Source: Vanilla planifolia (taxonomy: Eukaryota; Streptophyta; Magnoliopsida; Asparagales; Orchidaceae). Taken from it: a DNA stretch of 64,000 bases. Positions 1 through 11,064 of this stretch are shown here, one piece after another (position 1 is the first letter of the stretch; each line of letters opens with the position of its first letter). The notes under the pieces are model-generated. The model searched no databases. It was given only the letters and a program-made list of their open reading frames with translations, and was not told the origin of the DNA. Made by a program: the position numbers and the translations under genes. The stretch is taken from positions 31,200,412 to 31,264,411 of the forward strand of contig CM043865.1 in the NCBI GenBank assembly GCA_023846275.1, written 5' to 3'.

Positions 1-427
1 GGGATGACAAGATATGATATCAAAACAAGATTGCTAGAGTGGAGATTTTATAGTGAGGACACTAACACAACATATATATGACATACTTATTCGAAAGTAC
101 TTTATCTTTATATAAAAGTGATATTTTGTAGAAATATTCAGTATTGATGAAAATTTGTTGAAGCAAGATTCGAGAATGAAGATATAAACAAAAAGTGATC
201 TCTAAATTTGAAGGATATAATAATTTTAGTATTCCAATGTAAGTGATAGAGATAAAGTTTTTTGCTTGATAAAGTTATTGATCAATTTTATCATATGTAT
301 CTTTCATTTTTTTGAATTAGATCCTTTTGTGACAGAGAGATAAATGAATCATATAATTAGGATTTTTAATACCATGGATTGTTCGTAACAAAGAAGAATT
401 CCTCTAGCTACCCTGGTACTAAAAAAT

Positions 428-699
428 GGTGCTTTAGATTGGTGGGAATCATATCACCAAGTTAGATTTCATAAGAAAAAAATATGAAAAAATCTATCGG
501 AGTTGGTTCAAAATAACCTCACAGTATCTTAATATGAAAAGAAATCCAGTACTTTGACAAGATGGTGTTATAGATTGGTGGGAATCATACCACCAAGTTA
601 GATTCCACAAGAAAAAATATGGAAAACTCTATTGGAGTTGGTTCAAAATAACCTCACAATATCTTAATATGAGAAGAAATTTAGTACTTTGACAAGGTA
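428..699 (+). repeat. 136 bp tandem duplication inside the gag relic
   Basis: Positions 428-563 and 564-699 are two adjacent copies of one segment, differing by scattered substitutions and one small indel. Each begins GGTG(C/T)T(T/A)TAGATTGG, encodes the gag core motif ALDWWESYHQVRF in the first copy, and ends in TACTTTGACAAG. A normal gag has this motif once. Confidence 0.85.
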
Positions 700-1047
700 T
701 ATTTTTGATATGGCTTAGAAGAGCAAAGTTGTTTTATGCTTTGCGAAGGCTTAAGACATGACACCAAAGTTGCTTGAGTGTCAAATAGAATTTTTTATTT
801 CTTTTATTTGGTGAAAAATGCTTGAATAATGGAGTAAAATTTGTAGATGTTGTAATTTTAGAAAAAAGTAGAGAAAAAGAAAGAGAAAACTCTGATAATT
901 GGGAAAAAAAAATTGTTTTGAAAATTAGGATCTAGTGCTAACACTAATAAAATTGATGCAGAAACTAGTAGAAAGATTTCTCAGTATTCAAAATGTAGCA
1001 AATTTCATAAATGGGCTTGTTGCTATAGACTTAATAGAGAGATCTGA

Positions 1048-1089
1048 TGTTTCATATGCAAAGAGACAAGCCATATTATTAAAGCATGT
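1048..1089 (+). pseudogene. Gag zinc knuckle (CCHC) of the chromovirus
   Basis: Read from 1048 the codons give C-F-I-C-K-E-T-S-H-I-I-K-A-C, a complete CX2CX4HX4C nucleic-acid-binding knuckle. A stop codon lies just before it (1045-1047). The frame differs from the longer open stretch at 935-1117, which is therefore only a shadow. Confidence 0.75.
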
Positions 1090-1259
1090 CCTCATATTGG
1101 AACTATATTTGAGGTGATTTCAGCACCTACTTGTTTTGTTAGCAGTGGTAAATGTGGAGTAGGAAAAGGAATTGTATATAGAATTGGTAGGGAATAGTCT
1201 GCTAGTAGAGGTTAATAGTCAAGAGCATATGTGATATTGTAATATGATGCATTTTATTC

Positions 1260-4200
1260 TATTGATGTTATATCAGGTATGTTACTTTTCAACATATTCC
1301 AATATTAGTTCTTTTTTATTGCGGAGTATCTCGCTCATGTATCTCTTAGTATATATGAAATGTTTTATCTGTGAATTTGTAATTTATGAAAATTACATTA
1401 TTAGTTAAATTATTTGATTTTATAAAAAGTAAAGCTAAGAAAATATGTCTGTAGATATTAGAAATTCAGGAGAGTTTTTTGTTGAATTGATAATCCTATC
1501 TCTAATATAATTTAATATTATTTTGGGAATAAATTAACTTGTGAAACACCAAGTGAAAGTAATTGTATAAAAAATAGTAAAGTTGAGAACACAAGCTAAT
1601 AAAAAAGTAATTTATTATAGAAAATGAAGAAAAATTTCTTTATGTATATTAAAAGCTCAAATTATTATTAAAAAGAAATGAAGGATTATTGTTGTTTTTA
1701 ATGATCACAGATAAAAAATTTAGGAAGTCTCAAGATTTTCATGTTGTTAGTGAATATCTTGATATGTTTTTAGAAGAGTAGTCTAAATTACTCATAGATA
1801 AAAAAATAAAATTTGAAATTCAATTGGTCTTAAGAGTTGAGCCTATATTTGAAAGTTTTATATTCTGAAATTTCTAAGTTATAGTTTTATTAGACTCAAT
1901 ATGTCTTTTTGGGGAGCATCTATCTTATTTATAAAAAGTAAAGATGACAATTTGAGAATGTGTGTTGATCAGAAAGAATTAAACAAAATTAGTATCAATA
2001 ATTGATATTTTTTTTTGTCTAGAATAGATAATTTATTTTATCAATTATAAGATACTACATTATTTTTAAGAATAGATTTGAGATTTGATTATCACCTATT
2101 AAAAATAAATAAAGAATACATATCTAAGGTCATTTTTAGGACTGGATGTGGGTATTATGAATTTCTAGTGCGATTGTTTGGCCTAATAATTACACTTATG
2201 ATATTAATATATTTGATGAATAAAATATTTAAAAAATATTTAAATCAATTCATTATTATGCTAATTGATGATATTTTAAAATATTCTAGAAGTACTAAAT
2301 ATCATGTTAAACATTTGCACATCATGCTACGAAAATTACGTTCACATCAGTTGTATGCTAAATTCTCAAAATGTAAATTTTGATTATTCAAAATTGGTTT
2401 TTAAAGCACTTTGTTAGTGTTGAAGGGATTTAAATAAATCTTAAGAAATTAGAAGCGATTGTAAATTTGCCTCAAGCTACAAATATATCTGTGACAAGAA
2501 GTTTTCTAAGTTTGGTAGGCTATTATCAAAAATTTGTCTAAGAGTTTTTTCAAATTGTTGCACTTTTGTCAAGTCTAACTCAAAAGAGTGTAAAAGTTAG
2601 ATGGGATTTCTCTTATGATTAATGTTTTCAAAAATTAAAAGAAAAAATTAACATCAACTCTAATATTGATTTTGTTTGAAAGAATTGAAGACTATTAGAT
2701 TTACAGTGATGTATCATTTCAAAGATTGAATTATATCTTAATATAGTTTGGAAATGTAATAGCATATTCTTCAAAACAATTGAAACCACTTGAAAGGAAT
2801 ATGTAATTCAGGATTTGGAATTTACAACAATTATGTTCGTTTTGAAAATATTGAGACATCATCTTTATAGAGTAAAATGTGAGCTATTAATTGATTATCA
2901 GGGTTTGAATTATATTTTTACTTGGGAAAAACTAAATTTGAGACAAAAAAATGGTTGAAATTCATAAAAAATTATGGTTTGGAAATAATTTTTCATGGAA
3001 AAAAAAACAAACATAATTATTGATACCTTGAACATAAAAGCACATGTCAATTTAATTACGACGTAAAATGATGAGAGTATTATATTTTGAAATTGATAAA
3101 TAGTTGTTAGAAAAAAAAATGTAAAGGAATGTACAATTATTATATCAATTATCTATTAGGCTTAATTAGGCTATTAAAAAGGATTTATTTCAAGATGAAC
3201 ATCAAAAACTAATTTAGAAAATCAAAGTTTGTTGGGTATCTAATTTCACTTTAGTTGAAAATGATGTTTTCAGATTTCAAAGCTGTTTATCTATTCATAA
3301 TTATCATTAGGTGAAGTAACTCTTATTAAAAGAAGTTCATAATTTTAAATATGTTATTCACCTTGGAGAGATAAAAATGTATCAAGAATTAGAACAAAAA
3401 ATATTTGTGGCCCAACTTCAAAAGAGATTGTTGCGTGGGTTAGAAAATATCTGATTTGTTAACAAATAAAAGGAGAACAACAAAAATCTAATGGATTATA
3501 TTATAGCTTTTGCCAATTCTTGAGTTAAAATAATAAATTATAATTATGGATTTTATTGTTGGGTTACTTAGATCATTGGTAAATCATGATTAATAAAATT
3601 TGCACATTTCTTAGCAACAAAAGTGACATATCTAATAGAATGATTAGCTCGTATCTATTGACAACAAATTATGAAATTGTATGACATGTCAAAAGTAATT
3701 ATATCAGTCAAATATGAAGTTTATCTTTTATTTCAAGAAAATAATGCATCAAGCTTTTGATACATAGTTGAAATTTTGTGTAACATTTCACCCATAAGCA
3801 AATGACAAAATAGAGTGAATAATTAAGGTTCTAAAAGATTTACTGAAGCTGTGTTTTGAAATTTGGAGGAGATTGGAAGAGTTATCTATGTTTAGTTGAA
3901 TATATATAACAATATTTGTTAAACTAGTATTAAGATGGCTCTTTATGAAATTTTGTATGAAAGAAAATGCTAATATTCATTGTATTGGTTTGAAAACAAC
4001 TTATTGAACCTAATTTTGTTGATGATGTCACAAAACAAGTAAACTTGATTAAAAAAAAATTCGAGCTGCACAAGAAACAAAAAGACTATTTTGATTATGA
4101 GAATAAAAATGTTAAAATTTTAGACAAATGATCATGTGTTTATTAAGGTCAATCTTTTGAAAGATGTATTTAGATTTAATAAAGTAGAAAGATTAAAACC

Positions 4201-4545
4201 TAAATATATTGATCAATTATGGATTATAGAAAATAGGGTAAGTTATAGAATTGTTTTACCAGTGGAGTTACCTAGAATGCATGATGTATTTTTCTTGCAA
4301 AAAAAAGTCTCTGACCCATCGTATATCATTAATATAATACAAATGAATTGAAATTCAATTAAATATAACTTATCAGGAAAAGAAATTATGATTCTAGATC
4401 ACAGAGAGAACATATTAAGAAATAAATTAATTCTCATGGTTAAAATATCGTGATGGAATCATATTGATATAGAAGCAACTTGGGAAGTGATAGCGAATAT
4501 AAAGGCCCAATATCCATACTTATTTAAAATTTTGGGATGAAATTT
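1260..4545 (+). pseudogene. Pol relic of the chromovirus (PR-RT-RH-IN-chromodomain)
   Basis: The protease site near 1311-1346 reads LFYCG, where the family has a catalytic Asp followed by Ser/Cys-Gly; the Asp is now Tyr. The RT keeps the first catalytic Asp (codon 2075-2077, in RIDLRF) and the Asp pair of the LIDD box (2267-2272). The stretch 2078-2383 is open for 101 codons and ends with the usual LYAKFSKCKF. RNase H is recognised around 2871-3060 by a run resembling TDHQSLKYIF and LRQRRW. Integrase shows the HHCC-like region and ICQQ near 3460. The tail at 4136-4545 has PRYIGPF-like and VHDVFH-like blocks, then ATWE, which is the chromodomain core. Many stops interrupt it. Confidence 0.82.
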
Positions 4546-4561
4546 TTTAAAAATGAGAGAT

Positions 4562-6430
4562 TGTAATATCTCAACTTCTGCAATTGCTATGAAAGGAAAT
4601 GTGCATATTTTGTAATTTTGAGTAGAGCTTATTAATAAAAAAAATTTGGTTCTTATCATAAAATGTTTGGAGCCATCATTGAATTTTATCTAATTTTCAA
4701 AGTCATTGAGGTTTAACAAAAATAATAAATTAGCTTTTCTTCTTTTCCTTGTTTTGTTCAGCAAAACTGTAACTAGCAAGTAAATTGATAGTCGATTTAT
4801 TTTGGTGAAATTGTCTTGGTTTTGCTGGCTACCATGGGGATTTAGCCTGAAATATTTGTCTATTGTTGAGGTAAGGTGGTTGTAGTGGATGCTGTGCGAT
4901 TTGAAAGCGAATAAGGGGCTAGTTTTGTAAAACTTGTATTTGAGGTGATTTGCATTCATTTTAGTTATCACTTGATCATGTATGTAGGATATGGTTGTTT
5001 GGATGTTCAAAGGATTTATTATTGCTATTGTACTACTAGGAGCAACAAAAGAAGTTGTATTTTAGGAACACAGCTCTAAGTTAAAACAATAAAGCTTTAG
5101 TTGAACAAGCATGAAGTTGGGAAATTAAGAAAAAGGCTAGAGTTGTTATAGAATCCAAAGAAAAAGTAATAAGGTTAGTATTGAATTGTGATTCCTTTGA
5201 ATATTGACATTTGTATATTGCTATAAATTATAGAGATTAATTGAAATAATTTGAAGAAGGTTAAATAATAAAATCTAATAAATTATGAATCTTGTTCTCC
5301 TAAATGCATAAGAAAAGAAAAGGACTATAGGTTGAGAGATCATCAAAAACCCAAGTAGATGAATTGAATTAATTCAGCAAAGCATACATTCGTTGTGCAT
5401 AACTGTATGTTCTAATATATAAAATAGAATGAAATAGAAGACAAAAAGATATGTACATAGCACTATATGATATAATTGTAATAGGTTTAAATACTCAACT
5501 TAAAATGAAAAATGAGTAGAAAGTAAAATTTTTCTCAGACTTTTTCTTAGATTTCATGATATATAATGAGCTTCGACACATGATGTTAGGCATGATAGAC
5601 ATTGCTTTTATACCAAGCTATGAGATGGCGTAAGAGATCTATTTCATTACCACTAACAATTGGTGTAGGGTTGATATATAGAGATAATATGTGATTAATA
5701 TGATTGATTGGCTATGATATGTTTATGGGTAGAAACCTAGAGATGATTTGATGAGATGCCATATAGAGATTATATAAGATATGATAGGAATATAGAGTGG
5801 TATGATTCAATATGAGAAACATCTGAGCCTTGTCAAAAAATAAAATAAAAGAAAATGAGAGAAAACAATGTAAAAGATAAATAAGAAAGAAAAGATATGT
5901 AATATCTATTTGGGAAATTATCAAATATAGATATATATATGTGTGTGTGTATATGCACTTATGTATTAAGCATGTTGCTCATTTCTATTTTTATATTATT
6001 GTATTTTGAGTATTGCTACAATATTATGTTCATATTTATGCTTATAGTATATTGATGTTGTATATTTTATCATACCATGCTATTTGTTACATAAAAAATT
6101 TACCTGTTAAGCATTATATGTTTACTTTCCTACTTAAATTGCAAAACATGTTTTAGATTTATAGAAATAGGGTGCATAGAGTAGCATGCAAGGTTTGTGA
6201 GTTTGGTGTCTTTTATATATTGGTTTTGTTAGCATAGTGTCTTTGACTGGAACTAGAATAGATATTCATGCAATATATTTTATTGTAATGTTGTTAATGA
6301 AAATGGTTTGAATAAAAATGCTTGATTGTTTTTCGTCACGCTCGTCTATTGCTAGTACTGGCGTTCTCAATTTATGCTGTTATGTTCTTATTGTACTGCA
6401 TTATTAATAAATAATAAGCAGGGCGTGACA
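4562..6430 (+). repeat. 3' LTR of the chromovirus
   Basis: Directly after the chromodomain relic comes a purine tract (about 4545-4561, TTTTTAAAAATGAGAGATTG), typical of a polypurine tract, and then TGTAATATCTC, an AT-decayed version of the usual TGTAACACCCC LTR start. The right end is taken as GGGCGTGACA (6421-6430), giving about 1.87 kb. The 5' LTR is outside the window, so the ends cannot be checked by LTR-LTR comparison. A short (AT)/(GT) run lies at about 5928-5955. Confidence 0.7.
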
Positions 6431-6830
6431 CAATTCATGCATGCCTCCACAAAAAGGCACATGGAAACAAGTTAGGATTCTAAGGTCTTTAAAGAGATAA
6501 CTTAGCAAACAGCTGTTGTTCTAGAAAAGTGGAGTAAAGGATGTTATTGGTTTTCTAGATACATATTGGGCATAAATTGTTGATGATAGAAAGTCAATTG
6601 TTAGGTATTGCATCAAAGTTTGGAATAATTTGGTGACTTGGAGAAGCAAAAAGCAGATTGCACTTGGCTGAAGTGGTTTAGAAGTATAGGGCTATAGAGC
6701 AACATGTAAACTTATTTGGATACAAAGGTTTATATCAGATTTAAATATAGCAATAACAAGGTATATGAAGCTATTTGAAAGCATTGATATAAGAGAGTAA
6801 GTTTAGAAACGCACGAGAAACTTTGGAAGG
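6431..6830 (+). pseudogene. Ty1/copia RNase H relic (3' end of a pol gene)
   Basis: In several frames the sequence reads as the copia RNase H region: MHASTKRHMETS near 6436, then DRKSIVRYCIKVWNNLVTWR and SKKQIA at about 6586-6660, then a CKLIWIQRFISDLNI-like block near 6705. These match the family blocks for 'prepare similar peptides', DRRSTSGYC, NLVTWRSKKQ and CELLWLK. It is interrupted by stops and frameshifts. The upstream part of this pol is missing because the gypsy element occupies that place. Confidence 0.75.
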
Positions 6831-6839
6831 TTGTAGGTT

Positions 6840-7355
6840 ATGCATATACAGCATATCTTGGTTGATTTCTTTTGTGAGTGTATTTTATGAGTTGTAGGTT
6901 TTGCCTGTTGTTGTTCATATGGATTCTGTTTTGTTCTATTCGATATTGTCTTGTGTTGATTTGGTTCAAGAAAAAGCATGATCCAGAATACTCTGCTTTT
7001 CTTAATTATAGGGGATAGTTTTTTTAAGTCCATGATTAATTTCTAGTGCATAGGTCTAAAATTATAGCCAAAAGTCTTTGTTTTTCATTTTATTTTTTCC
7101 CTGCTTAAGGAATTTGGTTTCCATGAATATCTCATTTTCATTTAGATAGTTTGATAGTTTTATATTTTTGGTATTTCCTATCTGTTTTTTTGCCTTTTTT
7201 ATATTTTGTTTGATTGAATGGTTCTCACTCTATTTGTCCTATAAATGCGGGATCAATTTTCTATCTGGATGAGGAAAAAGGGTACAATTTCATCCCAGAA
7301 ATCTTCGTTGTATAATAGCTTCTATGATTCAACTGTTGTGTCCTTCATTCTCCTA
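6840..7355 (+). repeat. Probable copia LTR between RNase H and gag relics
   Basis: This stretch lies after copia RNase H and before copia gag, where an LTR is expected. It contains a TATA-like TATAAAT at 7240-7246 followed by a CA-rich segment, fitting an LTR promoter. The right end may be the CTCCTACA near 7350-7357. I could not fix the left end, and no second LTR copy was found for comparison. Confidence 0.45.
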
Positions 7356-7362
7356 CATGTTA

Positions 7363-9190
7363 ATGGCTTCATCCCTCTCCAGAACCTCTGATTCGCTTTA
7401 TTCTTCTCCCTCATCTTCTCGACTCATGTTGTTGGTGAGTGCAAATGGATGATCAGTTTTTGCAACTTTCCTCATTAGTGGACACAAATTGAATGGGCAT
7501 TATCTCCAATGACACCATTCAATAATGAGGCACATATACAGTCACCACAAAGACGACTCCTTCACTTGTGTAGCCCCTATGCTGGACACGTTAGACATGA
7601 GGAAAATGGTGTGGAAAGTTCAAGATAACATGGTGATGTTATGGCTTACCAATTCCATGACAAATGAAAATGGTGAAAAATTATTTTACATCAGACTGCT
7701 CTATAAATCAAGGAAGACGCATAAGAGACATAGGACGTCAAGGATAAGATAGAGCTTTTCGAAACAGAAGCCATTCTTCATGATTTTTGTTAAGGGGAAG
7801 TCACTGTTTCACTTGGTGAAAAGGTATTGGCAATAACTTAATATTAATGCCTTCATTGCCCAATGAAGGCAAATGCAAGAAAATTGTAGAAAAGAGACTT
7901 GTATAGAAGTTTATTTTAGGACTTTACAAGAATTTGGATTAAGTTTATGGTCAAGTTTTATCCATCAAATCTGTGCCAAATCTCTAGAAAGTTGCCTTCG
8001 AAATTTACAATGAAGAAAGCCCAAAGTTTAACAATAAACATAGGAACACAACCACAACTTATGGAAGCTTTTGCCACGGCATCTACAATAGGTGACATTT
8101 GATAAAAAAAAGGGGAAACCTTGATGTGTACATTGCTAGAAAACAAATCATTGTCAAGGTAATTGCTATTCATGGTAAACTTGCTGATTGGAAACTGATA
8201 GGTGAGAAAGAAACTCTAGAGAATCGTACCTTTATGGATGAAAATTTTGCTTTCAAAAAATATATATCTGTTTTCTAAGTTCTTTCAAAAGATATATCTC
8301 TGTTTTCTAAGATCTATCCTTGTTTGAATGTGGTTGGATTTAAAAGGGTGGATAGATAGAGTTTGGAGAATCCGGTCACATAACCAATGATGCAACACTT
8401 AAAAATTTTACACAATGCTCTGATTGAATCATTAAGGTTCCTTATAAAAGGTGTCCAGTTGAAGCTTTGTTGTTATTTCAAACAACCTCACTGGCAAATC
8501 TATTTTACTGGTTCTACATTTGGAATGCAATCTGTTGTCAATTAGGAAAATCATGCAAGGCAATTACTTTGTTATTAAATTTCTTCCCCAATCTTGTTTT
8601 TTTTTTTTTAGGATTTGAATTCGGGATAAGATGGTTGTCAGTGCCATGATGTATTTGGATTTCTACATATTGTAAGCCATTGATTCGTTTGAAAGAACCT
8701 TAGAAAACAGAAATAAATCTTTTCTGCTCTTAGTATCCAAAAAGATGGTGAAATAAAGTAATAAGATTATTGTTTAGGTGATCTAGTTTCTTATATCAAA
8801 TAATTTTTTAGATCATTATTCAATAAAAATTCCTGCAATCTTCTTTGTGACTCTTGTCAATTGTCAAAGTGTGTTCATAATTCTTATCCAATTCAAGAAT
8901 ACAAGGAATCAGATCTTTTTTGCATTAATTCATGGTGATGATTTGGGATCATCTCAATTAAAAAAAAATACAATTGGGGTTAAGATGATTTTTATCATTC
9001 ATAGATGGTTGCTCTTGAGTTTCTTGTATATTTCCTATGGCAGCAAAATCAACGATGATACCAAAGACTTCTTTGAATCATCCCTAGGAGATAATTAACT
9101 CAAGAAGGCACAGTTAAACAAATTTCTCATTTCTTCAAATTTCCAAAGATGTTTTGGTGGGAAGTTGCTCTCGTCAATGCATACATATCA
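7363..9190 (+). pseudogene. Ty1/copia gag and integrase relic
   Basis: A gag-like start (ATG 7363, MASSLSRTSDSLYSS) leads into a broken copia gag. Blocks recognised: HKLNGHYLQ near 7485, NMVMLWLTNSMTNENGEKLF at about 7627-7690, ELFETEAILHDF near 7750, ILGLYKNLD near 7910 and HGKLADWK near 8170-8195. Downstream, CQLGKSCKAI (about 8534) and FALIHGDDLGSSQ (about 8920) match the pre-integrase/integrase junction, a FIDGCS-like block follows near 8996, and FPKMFWWEVALVNAYI near 9139-9186 matches the later integrase block usually written PKRFWGEA. RT and RNase H are not seen after this. A 25-30 bp duplication (TATATCT(C)TGTTTTCTAAG) lies at 8255-8311. Confidence 0.72.
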
Positions 9191-10790
9191 CTCAAATAGA
9201 ATTTATCCTTCTAAACATAAATTGCTCTATAAACTACAGATATTCTAACGAAGGGCTATGTTTGATCAATTGAGATGCAAACTAGGCTTAATTAACATTT
9301 ATTGCTTGATAGATTTCTCTTAATCATTGAGGTTTTTTCCTATTTTTCTATGATCCAATTAAGTAAAAAGGGGAATTATTTCATTTCAAAAAGCAGGAAA
9401 TAAATTTACTTACGAATTTTCATCTCCTCCGCAGGATCATACGTTACTCATGAGACAAATCACTTCATATATTTCTACCTTGATTCAAAAGCAGTTTTAT
9501 TATTTAAGTCTGGATGATATTCATGTGGCGTCGATAGATTTGTGTTGAGATTAGCAATTCGTTTTCAGCCATTCCCTGGAGTTGTGCAACCATCAGATAT
9601 TGTAACATGGTGTGAAGTTTATAGCATGGCTTACCTGTGGTGAACTTAGGATCTTAAGCAGTGTAATTTGAGGAAAACTACTAATCATATTTACATCATC
9701 CTACCTACGTGATAATTGATGACTTTCCATGTTTAATTTTGTTGGATGTTGGTTTTAAAAACCATTTCTTTTAAATTAAATATTCAATATTGCATCTTTT
9801 TTTTTATCTTAATTGCATGTTGATGTATATCTTCATTTGCTTTTGAAGATTATTGAAGATGGTTTCTCTTGTAATGCTTTAAGTATAATGTTATGTTTTA
9901 CTGTTTGATGTTGTACTAATAAATGTAAAGTTTTATTTTGATTTTGTGGTATATTGACTTCCCCCGTTCTCTTAACCATTTGAAATCTCCTCTTATTTAA
10001 AGAGATATCTTTGCTATATTTCAATTATTTTTTTATTATTTTTTAAATAGTAGCTCAGTAATTCAGGTTAATCGGATTAAGTTAATAAGCATTATTTTTA
10101 TTCCTCACCATTTGGCTTGTGATCATGCATGCCCATTATTATTATTTGTTAATGTCCATAAAACACATTGCCTCCATGGCATAGGATCCATCACAAAACA
10201 ACATTAGTTCATGAGGCATTAACTGATATTTGTTATAATTATGAATTTAATTATTACAAATTTAAAAATTTTTTATTCTTAAATATCTTAGATATTAAAC
10301 TTGATAGTAAAATAACTCAAACTATAGTTAACATGAAACTACATAAATTCTTATAAATATATATATATGTATATATTAAATAACAATTTGATCATTCAAC
10401 TTGATCATATCATCTATACTAGTTACAAGAAGGTTGCAACTTATAATAATAGTGACAAAGTCTTACATATGCTATTATAAAAGCTTATAAAAATTTCTTA
10501 ATATTATTTGTTAACAATTCTAAAGAAAATCACATAACTAACCATTGTTTAAATATAAAAAAATGATTTACAAATTTAACTAATAATTTTTTGTTTTATC
10601 TCTTCCTTTTATTTAATTAATACAATATAGATTACATGGTTAGGAATTAAATAATTTAATATAAAAAAATATAAATAAAATGCATGAACATCTTATACAT
10701 TCTAGGATATTTGTCAAAAAAATTGACTGAATATTTTAAAAAACATTTGGAGGAAATTTTATATAAATAAAAATAAAATATTTATTAAAA
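9191..10790. other. AT-rich DNA without a recognised gene
   Basis: No coding pattern or recognisable domain was seen on either strand. Short open stretches at 9833-10024 (minus) and 10168-10356 (plus) look like chance. The first few hundred bases may be further copia decay. Position 10350-10378 has a short (TA) run. Confidence 0.6.
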
Positions 10791-10799
10791 AAAATAACT

Positions 10800-11064
10800 T
10801 TTTGAAATGATATTTGTAAAGCCATCGCCCAATATGCTGGGTGTTTTTTTTGCAATTGGCGTTACTCCGACGATTGCGTATGCCACAACAACTTTTCTTT
10901 ACAAGAAGTGCTGCAAAAAGAAACGTGTTAATGGCGAAGTATCCGCAGGAACACCTTACGCACTTCCTCTTCCCTGCTCTTTCCACGGCAAAATGGCCAA
11001 ACGGGCAACGGAAGTGCGGAACACAGCTTCTCTTTGTTAGTTTCGACAGCCCCAGTTTGCCCAC
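10800..11064 (+). promoter_or_regulatory. Promoter-proximal and 5' leader region of the E2 gene
   Basis: From about 10815 base composition changes from extreme AT to mixed sequence right up to the E2 start codon, as expected for a core promoter and 5' UTR. No clear TATA box is visible within the last 100 bases. Overlapping open stretches on both strands here (10759-11068) show no known domain and are taken as non-coding. Confidence 0.45.

Larger units (their letters stand above)
1..6430 (+). mobile_element. Decayed Ty3/gypsy chromovirus (gag-pol relic plus 3' LTR)
   Basis: Order of domains, all on the plus strand, is the gypsy order: gag (about 300-1130) with a CCHC knuckle, protease (about 1260-1350), reverse transcriptase (about 1900-2390), RNase H (about 2640-3060), integrase (about 3300-4000) and a chromodomain tail (about 4136-4545). 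Every domain is broken by several stops and frameshifts, so nothing is translatable. A chromodomain after integrase places it with the chromoviruses (Tekay/Del type is likely). The 5' LTR lies off the window. The element ends at 6430 in GGGCGTGACA and a copia RNase H relic starts directly after it, so it probably jumped into an older copia element. Family assignment is from protein resemblance read by eye. Confidence 0.85.

Noticed and set aside
935..1117. Open stretch of 60 codons at the chromovirus gag end
   Set aside because: The true gag frame here is different, as the CCHC knuckle is read from 1048 in another frame.
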